This document shows positions 43,402 through 56,600 of a stretch of DNA of 64,000 bases, one piece after another. Each line of letters starts with the position of its first letter. The first letter of the stretch is position 1. Under the pieces are notes generated by a model. It ran no database searches. It worked only from the letters and a program-made list of their open reading frames with translations, and had not been told where the DNA came from. This stretch comes from Brachycybe producta (taxonomy: Eukaryota; Arthropoda; Diplopoda; Playtdesmida; Andrognathidae): the NCBI GenBank assembly GCA_036925085.1, contig JAUPFP010000024.1, positions 1,460,001 to 1,524,000 on the forward strand, in the 5' to 3' direction. The position numbers and the translations under genes were made by a program.

Positions 43402-46400
43402 ACAGTAAAAATGATCTCGCAAAAGTGCCTTTGAAACAATGGAGATGATTTGAAATGTTGAGATTTTTTTTTAAAGGGAGAGGTATAAAGTAATCGAAGT
43501 ACGAACTCACACTTTAGTTGCTGCCTTAACTTTGTCGAAGTAATTGAACTTTTTGGCTCGATCGATCTGTATATGTATACAGTGTGTACTTAATAAGACT
43601 AATTATCTTAAAAGATGTTTAAATATTTTCGTAATTAGCCCCCTGATCACATTGGTAAAGATGTCCTTTTAGAATTAATTAATGCATTTTTTTTAACTTG
43701 GCTCCAAAAAGAAAATTTCAAACTAACCACTAAAAAAAAGCAGGATCTTTGTTCTCGTTGGACACTCGCTCGGCCACACTCTCGAGAGTTATCTGACCGA
43801 GCGGCTCGGTGTTAGGTTAGCGCACAAATAATATCTCGAAAGTAATTATTCTAACACTACTTTAGAAAATGCCTAATAATGAATCTCATACATTACCATA
43901 CATATCTGATGCCTCATTTTAAGAAGAAGAAGCTTGTGACGTCAGAGGGGGTTGATAATAAAAATTAAGATTGTGTTATTTTCTCTTAAGAAGTAATAAC
44001 AAAAGAACCTTTCGTTCAAAGTGTTGACAAACGTTTACTGTCGTTCTTTGTCTTATCAGATTCAATGACACAAACCTAAATTTGTTTTTAGAAATCCCTT
44101 ATGACGTCACAAGTTTCTTTTTAAGATGAGACCAGGTATAAAAATATTGCTTGTTTGCGGAAAAAAAAGTGACACAACTAAAATTAATTTTAAACAACTG
44201 TTTGAAGATTTCGATTTTATTTATTATTTAATAAATTAATTAAATTGGCATTCTAATTAATTATTATAATTTGCAACATTTAATAAACTTGACATTAAAC
44301 TTAAAGACTCGTCTAGGGATATAAATGAGTTAAATACTTCTAACGAAATTACACTTCTGTTGTGATTTGATTTTTTTTCACGATTATCTCAAAGTGGACG
44401 TTATTTTTTTTACTTGTGTCACTATTATCGCAAATGAACAATTTATGCACGTGTAATGCGTATGGACTGTGCTTTTCAGTGGTAAGGAAATGCAATTGGC
44501 TGCTCAGTTCAAGTTTGTGTGGATTAGAATCTCTCGGTTATTTGTTTGTTTTTTAAATGAAAAGAAAAATGAGAAGCGGAGCTCCTCAATTAATACTAAT
44601 TAAAATATTTATGAAATTATAGGCAGCCATTCCACCTTCCTCACCTCCGCCTCCCCTTTTCTCCCCCGGTGTTGCAACTTGTGCATTTTTTGTTTTAGGA
44701 AATTTATCTTTTTTATACTCTTCTTTCCGTTTGAAAAGAAGGTTCTTTTGAGATTTGTGTTATAAAAAAAGGTCCTGTTGCATAGAGACTCTTTTCTTTA
44801 TGAGGAAAAGGTGGGTTTACATCTGACACATATGTGAAGTGCAACAATAAAGTTACACGATTTGATATTTTTTTTTTCTCTTCGAAAAACAACTTCTCGA
44901 AATCGTTTTAAAAGTTTTGCATGCTTTTTTTTTTTAAAAAATCTTTCTTTTGTGCTAACTACAAAATAATATTATTGACTAATTGAATTGAGAACTGATT
45001 TAATCGTGAAACTTTATTGTTCATTTTTGTATGTCAGAAATCATCATCATTAAGGTGAAAAAAATAATACTTTTTTAATCATAAAGACTGTTTAGAGGCT
45101 AAATCTGTGAGAAGTAACGATTTCCCTTCGAGAGAACTGTCTAGCCTCTCTAAAACAGTCTTTTTAATTACATAAAGCATAATGTTTTTTTTTCGCCTTA
45201 ATCGTGATGAAGTGTCAAGATGTAAACCCAACCTATTTGAGGCTGTTTATCTAGTTTGTGTACATTCGTTTTCTATTATTGTTTTGTTCTTTTGTGTTGT
45301 GTTTTTTTAAGATAAAAAAAATTACTCCTTTTAACAAAACAATTTACAAATAACTGTCCGATATATATAATATATGTATACATCAAAAAATTCTACTACT
45401 TAAGTAATAATTATTATTGTACATAATTTTTAAGAAAGAAAAAATTGTAATTTTTTTTTTGGCATTTTTTTTTTAAGTTGCCTTTAACGCAAAAAAAAGT
45501 CAAATCGACAGTTTCTATATAAAACAAAAACAAAAAAACAACAAGAAAAATACAACAAAACTAGTTTCTACATTATTATATATATATATAATGAATCACA
45601 TCGTAATCTCAAATATCTTTTGAGTGAGTATTGCCTTGGTGTGTCACAAATGTCTACAAAATACTTGTTTTGTGTTGTGTGTGTTTGTGTGTTCATAAAA
45701 ATAATACTGTGTTCTCGTGCAAATTAAGTGTGATGTGGAACTTTTTTTTTGGCCGTGCGTTTTACTTTTATAATAAAGTGAAAACCGTTTAACACGAAAT
45801 ATATATTTGCCTTACGGGTCCCTCAGAAATACCACGAACATTATTTTAAAATGGCTCCATAGTTGAATTCCCCCTCCCTCTCCACGATTCCTCGAAAAAA
45901 AATTTAAGGTTTTCAAGTAAACGTTTTTTAAGAGAAACATTACGAAAAAAAAAATAAAATTCAAAAGTGTGTTAGAAACTAGATTTTTTTTTATGATGAG
46001 ATCTTTCAAAATAAACTTTTTATGATAGTTTGTAATGTTAATGCCAAAAAAACCGTAACATGGATCATTTCCAAACTGAATTCTAAAAATGAAAAAAACT
46101 TTTTAACATAATCTTTTACCATTCTAGTTTTGTAAACAATTTGAAGTTTATCATTATGTCGTTCCTGAAAAAGATTTGCATGACGTGTTTATGCGCCTCA
46201 AAACAATCTTCCAACTTAGTTAACATGAAAAATATTCTGTTCCCATTCATCATTTTGTGTTAGACGGTTTCCAATGCACTTTTATGACTATGTTTATCTA
46301 CTTTTTATGTTCATCATCACCATCATCATAATTATCATCACATGCCACAAAAGTTGCTCTTCATTGATGATGAATCATTTAATCTGGATATTATTATTGC

Positions 46401-46964
46401 TATAGGGTTTTTGGGTAAGATGTGTATCATGTCTACTTTTATGGCACTAAGATGACTTTATAGATGATTTGAGATACAAACGTCAAACTTTTTCTCAGAA
46501 ACAACATTAGGAAGAAAAAAATTCAAATTGTTTTTAAAAACTAGAAAGTTAGAAGATTATACAAAAAGTTATTTTCGTGGCAGTATCTTAGAAAATAAAT
46601 AAATATTTTATAGTAATTTGAAAATAACCCGTTTTGAAGTTGTTTTGCATCAACATTTTACAAAAATTATTATTTTTTCCTTTTTCAAACTCATAAAAAG
46701 TTTACTTTGAAAGATATCATCACGAAAAACGTCTACTCTAGTTTTTAAACATTTTGAATTTTTTTCCTAATGTTTTTTCTTCTTCTTCTTCTGAAAAATG
46801 TTTGCTTGAACCTAGATGGAAATTCAAGTATAAAGCTCCCATAAAGGGTATTTGGAAATTCCAAAGGTAATCAACGTGTCTTACTACTGTATTTTTAAGG
46901 TGGGTTTGTTTGTATAAAATACCCTGTCCCCATTTTTCTCTTTGTGTTTTTTTGTTCGTTGGTT
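43402..46964. other. 3' UTRs of two convergent genes and intergenic repeats
   Basis: This interval separates the stop of the type II membrane protein (43401, plus) from the stop of the FREM-like gene (46965, minus). TGACGTCA occurs at 43937 and 44102. It also contains a foldback of about 170 bp (45041-45210), family B copies (45967-46140 and 46530-46755) and AATAAA words, for example near 45772, that could end the plus-strand transcript. I see no exon. Confidence 0.6.
45041..45210. repeat. Foldback repeat (about 170 bp)
   Basis: The left arm (ATCATTAAGGTGAAAAAAAT, then AAAGACTGTTTAGAGGCTA) pairs with the right arm (TAGCCTCTCTAAAACAGTCTTT, then TTTCGCCTTAATCGTGATGA) with mismatches and small gaps. 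It may be a MITE, or a hairpin within the 3' UTR. Confidence 0.5.
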
Positions 46965-49900
46965 TTACACCTCTGTTCCCTCATCGTTATCCAAGTTCAA
47001 ACTATCTCTGTAACCATTGTTGATCACCTTTACTTTGACTGTACACCGTTGTCGATCGCTAAACAGAACGACCATGTCTTTGTCCTCGACTCCAAGGCAC
47101 GTCGGTCGACAGTAACCGACTTTCAAAAATCTTCGTCTCAGTGATGTCCTTGCGATCAACGCAACGAGTACGACGATGACAAAAATCGAGAAACTCGTAA
47201 CAATCGAGATAGGAGGAAAGTAACTCGTTGTAGCAGATACTTTCGGATCTCTGAATTTCTGTGCGTCTTGAATGTTTTCATCGTAGTCGTCGGCTAGCCA
47301 CAAGTTACGTATGTTTGTTCCGTTTTTTCTAGATGGAGCTGTGGTCGTCGTCACCCACCGCTTCTTCCTTCGATCTCCGCCGTAGTCGGAAGCTCCAATT
47401 GTGTAGACGACTTGAAGAAACCACTGGTGACCGCCATCGATCTGCAAGTAAACAAAATTGACTAAAATGGGGACAAGTTTATAAATTATCTCTGGAACTT
47501 GCATTGTACAGGCCGTCCGCTCTGACGACGAAACCGTCGATGCCGGACATGTTTCTGATCACACGTAAGTTGGACACGTCTTCTGCAAATTTCGCTTCGA
47601 TCGGAAGAGCGTAACGTGAATCGGAGATTTGACGCTTTTTACGATCCTTAATTGGATACAAAAACATAGATTGAAAGATCAGAAAATATAAATCGGAATT
47701 CTTTTGTTTTAAATTAAATGTGATTCAAATAATCAAAACAATTTTAATTTGAAAAAATTTTAAAGGAAAATTATTTTGATATTTTTATTTATTAGTTCAA
47801 TTTTGGATTTTTTTTATAAATTCTAAAAAGGCCGAGAGTCAATTATAATGAATTTGAACCGAATGGATGCTGAATCCAATCCTCGTAGTTAAACGAAATG
47901 GTAAAAACCAATCTCACCAATAAAACAATCCGATGTTTCAACTTTTTATTAGGTTTGATGCAACCGAACTGTGGACCTTCGCCATATTCCTCTCCGTTTG
48001 GATCGTACGTAGGATTGTAACCATCTCGTCCTGTACAGATGTAAACCCTCTCAACTCGTAACTTGTAAACGTTCTCCAGATCTTGATTCGGATGCCATAG
48101 AACTCTACCAAAGATGGTCTGACCTGGTTCGAAACAAACAAAAAAGTCGTGAAGTGATTGGAAGTAGAAAACAACTTAATGACGAGACCTTTTGCAAAAG
48201 TTCCTTTGAAATCCACATCCCAGTACGTACTGGGATCTGATAGGAAGGTTTTTTCGTCACTAAGAAGCTGAAAGTCGGTATTCAGAGTGTAGTTTATCGG
48301 AACTGGACGATTAGTTTGCTGAAATGCAATCGGAACTTCAAATCTAAACAAGAATTAAGACATGTTAAGAGATGAAACCGTGGGGGGGGGGGGGGGGGGG
48401 CTACCACCGATTATACTGAGAAAGAAAAACCTTTGCGGAGGATGTGGAGAACAAACGGAAGTTATTTCTTTCATGTACACTTGACTAGAAGTGACTGTGC
48501 AAGGCAGTAATTCAAATACATATTTACCAGTGTAATCCTTTTAAAACAAGTAGATTTTATTTTAGTTATTTTATACTTGAAAACGGAGGAATAATTACGA
48601 GAAATGAATAAAACCTTAAAACTGTAGTTACTGATGGCTCTCCAGCTTTGTATTGGACCATCGAAAGTTTCTGCCGTCCATAGAAGCGCGAGATCGAAAG
48701 AGACGAGGAGATGACTCGGAGGAACGACACGGCTCTCGAACTCGGGAAGGTTTGGATGATGTTTCACAAACATACCTTGAAATCGGAGAAAGAAAAGTGT
48801 GTAAACAACAAATGACCAATCAGTAACATTTTAACCTCTGAAAAGTGATTTTGTCTCGAAATCAATGACAATCTTTCCAGAATCTCCGATGGCTATCCGA
48901 CGAATCTGTATCCGTGCTCCTAGTGAACCTTCCGTTCTGAGACCAGAGTGTCCTAAAACGGAATTGTACGAAAAACTGAACTCCATTTCGGTGTGATGTT
49001 CCATCGAAGTCCATCCTCTGAGTGGCGACGCGTACACGTATGTCACGTACAGAGGGACTCGTAACGTTGTCTGACCGTGAATCTGTAGAAAAGATAATAA
49101 ATATAAAAAAGGATTAAATCCATTTTATGTCAAATTGAAACCTGTCCAGAGTTAGAATAAAAAACCTGATAATCTGATACTATGTATCCTCCGCACAAAT
49201 CTAGAAGTTCGGCCATGTGAAAATAGGCGTCAAACGTCCACAGACATTTCTTCGTGTCCAAGTGCCTGTATAAGGCGATCGTTTCCTTTTCTCTGAGTTT
49301 GTTGTCGTACTGATACGGATATTCCGGTGAGAAAGTGGCATTCATATCATTCTTGAGGAATCCATCTCCTAGAATTCCGTCCTTCTCGAAAGGAAGTACT
49401 AGGTTGGAGCAAGAGTGTTGCCTTCGATAGGTGGGATCGGTGAGTACGAGACGAAGATTGTCGAGTGCGTGAGTAGAAACGAGAGGCAACATCCCATCTT
49501 GGTGTGGGATTTCAATATGGACGTGTAAGCGGTTCGAATGAGACATCCTCATCGCCGTCTTTTCCTGTTTTGTTCCAAGGTACTTGAGGGTTGCAACGAA
49601 TGATTGAGACTGGAAACCGAGTGGCATTCCGCCGAGAAACGAAGTGTGGCAACTGGCTATATGTAAATCGTTACGAAAGTAAGTTCTCTTAATTTCTTTT
49701 CATATTTTTAAGGTAAATGATTCTGACAGTAGCTAAAAAGTGTTGGACCACCAAAAGTCTCAGAAGTTTAATTCCGATTAGGCCAGGCACAGACGGTCAA
49801 TTCTGGCTTGGACATCCTTTAAATTTCTTTTGAGATTTTATGTGATAAGCGTCCATTTTTTTCCACCCTCATATTTTACTTATTACTCATTTTCCCATCA

Positions 49901-52619
49901 TTGCAAAACATTACAATTTGAACAAAGGTGTCTGTTCCTATGCCTAAGATTGACAAGCCAGAATTGACCGGTTGTACCCGGCCTTACAAACAAAGAGAAT
50001 AACTTTCAAAAGTTTTATTTTTAAAGATATCGTCATGATTCTCTTATTATTCTAGTTTTTAACAAACTTTGAATTGAATTTTTTTTCTTCTTAAAGTGCC
50101 TGAACTATTTTGGTTAATTATTTCTCTGATAAGTAATTTCAACAACACTTTTAAAAGCTACGTTTAAATTCTGTTCATTGATTTTCAGTTATTATCTTAC
50201 AGTGTTGTGGGTCAATGAATGTTTCTTTGCTTTTTATGGGAACTCCAAGTTTTCCATCTTCTCCAACTGGCTGCGCAACGCAACGCACCGCAAACCCATG
50301 CCTAAAGTGAGTGCTGTCTAAAACCATGCGATCTATTCTAGCAAAAGGATTCGAATCAACGAGTCGTCTGAACTCGAGATCGGCGGAACTCGTGTTCGAG
50401 ATACTCGAAGGCGAGAAGAAGGATGATCGCGAATAAGAAGCAGCCGATTCGGCCACTTCCCAAGCATAACGCATCGACGCAACATCGATCTTTCCTTCGC
50501 ACATCCGCAACGTTGTAGAATAACTCGGAAAGTGAGGATCGCATGGAGTGACGCAAACCAACGGATATCCGGGCGAAGAACTGGATCCCATCTTCGTTCC
50601 GACATCATCGTAATACGGCAATGACACGACGATGGGAGAAGTCGGAAGGACGCCACTTCTCGAAGACTCTTGTTCGAGAATCGTGACCGTTGCCGTCGTC
50701 ATTTCGCCTAATTTGGCATCGATGATGTCTTTCGAAAGAAGAACCACCTTAAAAGTACGATGGAAACGAGGTTCCATATTATGAAGGACTTCGATCTCAA
50801 CGAATTGGACTTGTTCCTGTGGACGAAAAGTTAATATTTTGTTTATTGGATGGTAATCTAGACCCGTCGTTCCGGATCCATCTCTGGTGACGACTCTGAC
50901 AGAACTTGATGTCGTGTTCGTGTCTCCCGTTCGTACGACGCTCAGAACCATTGAAGTGACGTCGATGTGATCGTCGGAACTAGGTTCTCTTATAGAATAG
51001 GCACTATGTTCGAACTGGACGGTTGGAACGTCTTCGTCGTTCAGGATCCTAACAAGGACGGTGTCGTTTGATCCGATCACTGGTCGGTTCGGTGGCATAG
51101 GGGATCCTCCTCCTCCTCCTTCTTCGTCGTCGTCGCTGCTCTCAACGTGATCGAGGTGAACGAAGAAAGTCTCGATCGACTCGTAAATTACGTCGTCGAT
51201 CAGACGGACTCCGCAGATCTTAGATCGTTCGCCAGGAATGAAGACGACAGCCGACTCATCGATGTTTCTTCTTTCCACGAAGTCACGATCGCCTCGTGCC
51301 GAACCAGATTTGGTCGTGCATCTTACTGATAAATAAGTGTCCAGGTTTCCTTTCCTTTCTATTGGAACATCGACTGATTCTTGTAATTCTGATGCGGTCA
51401 CTTCTTGAAATGAAAACTCCACCACGGAATCTTTATTTAAAATAAAAAAGGTGACAATAGTTGGGTATGTGGGCATTAATTGTAATCGATTGAGATGGAT
51501 TTAAAAGCGTAAAAGTCCCTCCTAAACTCTGATTAATTTGTCTTTTTGGTGCAAAATAAAAAGAAGCTTAAAGTATTTTTAGAAACTAGAAGGGCAGCTC
51601 AATCGTTTTTTTATTTTGATAACTTTCAAAATAACCTTTTTATGCTACTTTGAATTTTTGAAAACTTTAACAGTAACTATAAAAAGTTTATTTTGAAAGA
51701 TATCAAACTGATTGAGATACCCTTCTAGTTTCTAAAACACTTTCAAGATTCTCTGAATTTAGCTCATGAAAAACAGGATAATCAAGAGTTCAAAAATTAG
51801 CTGTTCATAAACCATCTTAATTTCTTTCTTGAAAACAATATTTTAAAATTTTTCTTGATTTTATTCGGCCAAAAATATATTAACATATTTGCATTTATTT
51901 CTAATGAAATTCACTTTTATACGTCAGCGTTTGCGAAATGAGACATTTCCGCAACTGTTTCAATGACGTCATACAAGCGTATGTCAAACTACACGTGTTA
52001 TTCGACATAAAAAACACGTGCAGTACATCTGTTTTGATAAAACGCCTAGGATGACAAATATGTCATGACGTCACATTATAAAAACCTGGTATTGCTTTCA
52101 AAGGGTGTACTGATATGTTTGTTCTCTCATTGCGCACTGTGTAATTATGCCTCCATATTACATCAACCTACTGGTTGTTAACCATAGTAAAACCATAGCT
52201 TCAAAAGGTTACTATAGTCAATTACTTGTATGTACTTATGTTTCTACCTTGAAAACCCGCCCTTTATTTCATACTTCGTTGTCCAACAGGTGGCGCAAAC
52301 AAGATTATTATAAAAAACTATTGGCCACAAATTGTTCACGAACTTTACGTCCCAATTCTAATTGGTCAATGAGGTGTTTTTTTTTCTAGTAGACTGTCAT
52401 GACTCATGGACACCACATGGGGCTTCAATTTTATGGGAATTTTTGCCATGTGTTTCAGGATAAGGGTATTGTGTGTGGTAATTTTGGTGCTTTTTTACTT
52501 AATTCAGAGGCTATTTATTAGTTTTAATCGTGCATTCTACCTTGATAACGTGTTGTGGCCGCCTTCACCCATAAGAATAACGTCAAAAACAACACGAGCC
52601 GCCGGACTTTGACGGACAT
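46965..52619 (-). CDS. Short FREM2-like membrane protein without CSPG repeats (1098 aa)
   Basis: Exons on the minus strand: 52619-52541, 51430-50201, 49656-49166, 49082-48836, 48775-48615, 48537-48431, 48343-48189, 48123-47918, 47646-47503, 47441-46965; every phase matches. Residues 1-20 form a signal peptide (MSVKVRRLVLFLTLFLWVKA). Two Calx-beta domains follow (about 28-140 and 158-270), then the FREM2-type region with VTPCDPHFPSY and PYQYDNKLREKE and conserved cysteines. Two furin-like sites (RKKR at 894-897 and 965-968), a membrane helix (about 1019-1037) and a cytosolic tail ending GTEV come last. A C-terminal [ST]-X-V motif in FRAS1/FREM2 binds the PDZ protein GRIP1. Family members bridge epithelium and basement membrane. 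Vertebrate FREM2 is about 3,100 aa with 12 CSPG repeats and 5 Calx-beta domains before this part; here the signal exon joins the last Calx-beta domains directly. The last intron uses a GC donor (AAT|gcaagt). The signal exon is supported by phase, splice site and hydrophobic core, but not by homology. Confidence 0.85.
49774..49986. repeat. Family D inverted-repeat MITE in a FREM-like intron
   Basis: The left arm AGGCCAGGCACAGACGGTCA (then ATTCTGGCTTG) mirrors the right arm ending ACCGGTTGTACCCGGCCTT. It is about 210 bp and shares CAATTCTGGCTTG-type ends with the older element at 10237-10801. A partial family B copy adjoins at about 50000-50072. Confidence 0.55.
51574..51740. repeat. Family B palindromic MITE in FREM-like intron 1
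   Basis: It runs from AGTATTTTTAGAAACTAGAA to CCTTCTAGTTTCTAAAACAC and lies about 145 bp upstream of the Calx-beta exon. The rest of this 1.1-kb intron contains TGACGTCA at 51964 and 52066 and no further exon. Confidence 0.5.
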
Positions 52620-53642
52620 TTCGCGCGCCGCTACTGAGTAATGGGGGCAACGACCGACCGTCTCTCGCTCTCTCTTTCTAGCTAAACGGTGAGCAACACA
52701 CTCTCCATCTCAATTGCTAAGCAGAATGACGGGTGAACGTGTTCTCCTTGATATTAGATATTGCAAAAATGTCAAATAACGATTATAATAGCCATAATTA
52801 TGACGAAAACAGACAACAAATATGGAAAATAAACAGATCTTAAGTAACCGCCATTAGTTAGATTAATATTTGTATTCATCCGCGTATTTTTTTTTTGGAG
52901 GGAGGGGGAAAAGCGCTTAATCAAGGCCTACTTTGTTAACACTTTATAGTATGACTCGAAGCGCTTAAAGTGAGCGGAGCGTTTTGTCAAATCACAACTT
53001 ATTATATCGATCGGTGGTTAACATAGCGTAGACAGATACATACGCCGCATAAAATAGTTAATAAGAAAATGCTACTTATTAATTATTAAATAAATTTAAT
53101 AAGAAAATTAATGATAATAATGACAATGATGTTTCAATGTAGATTATATGTAGTCATTTAAAAACATGCAAATTGTCAATATATAAATGAATGCATTTTT
53201 TTGGCCTTCACAAATAAGAAATTTATTTCATTATATAAAGTGCAATTTTTTTTCTATATAAATAAATAAAAATTGTTTACATTTTGTTTATCCTGCAAAT
53301 AAAAGGTTTCTATCATTAAGGTTTATATATTAGTATGGAACAATCAGGACGGGAGTTGATCGCACAGAATGAATAATAATCAAATTAAAATTATTAATAT
53401 ATTAGGCCCTAAATTAAAACATTATACCTTATGAGATGTGAAATATTAGATCTGAAAATAAATCTGAAATAATCTTAAGATTAAATCAACGTTACGTATT
53501 AAACATTTATTAATTCAATTTTCTCTTCTCTAATTGAACACTGAATTACACTTAATTAATTTTTATAATTTTTTGTGATTTACAGTTATATAAAGTTATT
53601 TTTATTTTCTCTCCATAAAAATGTTGTTCACAAATACATAAA
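52620..53642. other. Promoter of the FREM-like gene and GBF1 3' flank
   Basis: Next to the signal-peptide exon lies a CpG-containing stretch (about 52600-52740) with TTTCGCGCGCC, an E2F-like core, and CGACCGACCG. It is probably the FREM-like core promoter and 5' UTR on the minus strand. The remainder is AT-rich. TTTATT at 53601-53606 is an AATAAA on the minus strand, 37 bp beyond the GBF1 stop, and could be its polyadenylation signal. Confidence 0.45.
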
Positions 53643-56600
53643 CTATTGGGATCTTGGTATAGATGTCATTGTATTGTCGATCATTCCAGGATTGACAATC
53701 AAAGGAACGGAAGTTGTTATCTGAACGTGAAGTGTTGGCGCTTGCTGCTGCTGCTGTGGATGAACAGCTCCTGTGGAATTCTGCATCGAATCTGTCAGCG
53801 TTGGAGGCTGAAGAATTATAGATCCTTTCAATGCATCACTGGCACCTTCTACGAAAGAAAAGCAACTTCTTAGAGCTTTGCGTTTTAGGCACCTGACTTA
53901 AGTTAGGATTCAAACACACCAACGTCAATGACACAAGCAGGAGGAAGTGGCAGCTGTCCAGTGGCTGTAACGGGAGAACCAACCGGAGAGGTCTGACTGT
54001 TAACATCGGTCGATAAAGAACTCGAAACGGCATCTAAATGTAAAACCCATATATTATTTAAAACAATACATATATGAGCGTTGTTGGTATTCTAGCCTCT
54101 TTGATGAGATTTGAAAACTTCATCCTTTAACGTTGGTAGGAAAGTGTCGATACGATCCCAAGTTATCGTCCACAGTTGAGAACTTCCACTAGGTGTTCCG
54201 AAGATACCGGCAGTGTCCATGACCAATAACATGTTCTTCAACGACTCTGGAATAGCCTCGCACTAAAGTAAGATGAAAACGTCGATTACTATCACACTTC
54301 ATTTTTAGACATGGTGCAGAAGAACGATGAGAGAATCTTTTCTTTTAAATGTGAAAGAATTTAAAGATTTAATTGAAAATGGAAACGTTTTTCAAACAAC
54401 CGAAAATCTTTCAGAAGTTGTCCATTTAGTCTAAAAATGAAAACAAATCAAACTTTGAAAGTTGGTTTTCATTACGAGCAAATCGCTTTTGTCGGCATGC
54501 ATGTATTTGTCCATGAAGTCTAAGATTGTCAACCAAAGAGCCGTGAAAGTCGGTAGAGACAACAATGGAGTAAGATGCTGTAGAAAAACCTAAGAAAGAT
54601 TAAATTGAAATAATTACATCCGTTTAATTGAATTATTGAGATTATAGAATACTTTGCAAAGAAGAGTTGCTCCTCTGACTCTGGTTTCTTCAACACCTGT
54701 CGGATCACTCGGACTCAAGTTCTCCAACAGTTTTAAAAGAAGTGGAAAGAGAACCTTGTTGAAACAAGTTTCCCACTCGATCGCAGATAAAGTTTGCAGA
54801 TCGTGGACTAGAAGAGCTCGTTGGAGATACGTGACGGCCGTTGTTCTCACCTGTCTCCTTGAGTCACAGCATAAACGAGCAATACCTATAAGAAAATTAC
54901 GTTTTCCCCCATTTAAAATCGTGTCACCAATATAGATAAAAGGGACAGTTCGGTGACCACCTTGAAGAAGCGGACACCAACATCTACTCCATAATCCACT
55001 GGTCGCTTCCTTGCATGTCTCCGAAGCAGTTTGATCATTATTCGACCATGGCACGGAAAGAATCGATGAAGCTTTGGTGTGTAACGTGTGCATCAGATCC
55101 AGAAGCTATACAAACATTAGTTAGGATGCGCAACTTGAAAGTTAAAACTGATACGACACTCTAACTAGACCTGAACTGAAGCTTGATGGTAACTGCCTTC
55201 TGTTTTCTTTCGTTCTTCGTCCGTTTCTTCTAAGTTAGCTACTGTAGTTGTTGAGCTAGATCTTTTGAGGCGTTCCGCCTCTTCTCTTCTATGACTGGAC
55301 TGTCTATGACTGGGTATCCGTCTATCTTTGCCGTCTTTGTGTTTTGTTACCCTTCGCTCTGATAATTGTTGTTTGCCACCGTTAAGACTCGCTTCTGTGA
55401 AAGTGCGGATGCACTGAATGCAGCTTTCAAAATTTTCCGGTGTGATATGGGCGGCATCTCGAACGAGAAATGCGATGGATTCGCACGACTTAATGAACGC
55501 CGGAGTGTCGTGGTGAGTGAAATTTGTCTTCAGTACAATGTCGTATTGATTCAGAGGTACATTTTGAACTTGTAGCGTTTCGATATCTCCCTCTTTTCCG
55601 ATCTAGAAACAGAACGAATATGAATCACGATTCTGCCATAATAAAATACAGAAATGAGTCACCAGAAGCCAACTTCCAGTAGCAGTGACACTAGTGGATA
55701 TTTCGGAACCCATTTTTGTGTGATTTGAATCGTATAATTCGCTATCGGATGTATATCCTCGGTCGGGACTCTGCCTCGAATCTCTTCCGGTCTCTGAATT
55801 GATTTCAGAATCCGACTGAACGCCATTCTCAGACGAGGAATCATTCGAATCGAGGATCGTTCCATCGAGTATCTTTGGAGGTTTTGCTCCTGCTCCAACA
55901 TACTCCAAAAGTGTAAACAAAGTTATCCAATCTTGAGCCGCATGGATGTTGGCTGCATTCGTTTTAAGGAGTTCGTACAAAGCAAAAGCAATCTGCCGCG
56001 ATACTCGAAGAAGAGCCACGGGTTTCAATAGAAGGAGCATCCTTAATGACTGAAGCACCTGTGCAGTCATATCTTCTCGCCAGAGTAGTCGAACTGCAAG
56101 TCTCAAGATCGAAACTACTGAACGTTCCATCAAGAATAGATGTTCCGTTGCGCTGGCTCCCATCATTAGTCCGTAAATATGATCTCTAACGACTTGCCAG
56201 ACAACATTTACGCGATCCCTGTTGTGTAAGACTATTTCGACTAACAATTCGAGGAAAAATACAACAGTGTCTTCGCTGTAGGTTCCACTGTGCGACACGT
56301 GACTATCAGGTCCTGGAGATGCCAAAATTAGCGCCTAAAATAAACCAAAATCAAAGTCAAACGGTGATTCAAGTGAGATAGGTTTAGAAAAACTACTTTG
56401 ACTAATTCTTGAAGTGATTCTGCTCTCAGAAATTTGCTCTCAGAAATAAGATGCTCCGGATGACAACAAAGAATACAAGCTGTGGCTCTTTCAGTGCATT
56501 CTTCATCTTCTGGAGACATCCCCTTCTGAACTTGAGGCTCAGCGTTTAACGTGATGTACGAATAGAAAGAGCTAAAGATGCCAGATTCTGCCGATCTCTG

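Noticed and set aside
52147-52612. Plus-strand open frames upstream of the FREM-like gene
   Set aside because: They overlap intron 1 and the signal-peptide exon of the minus-strand gene and show no resemblance or splice signals of their own.
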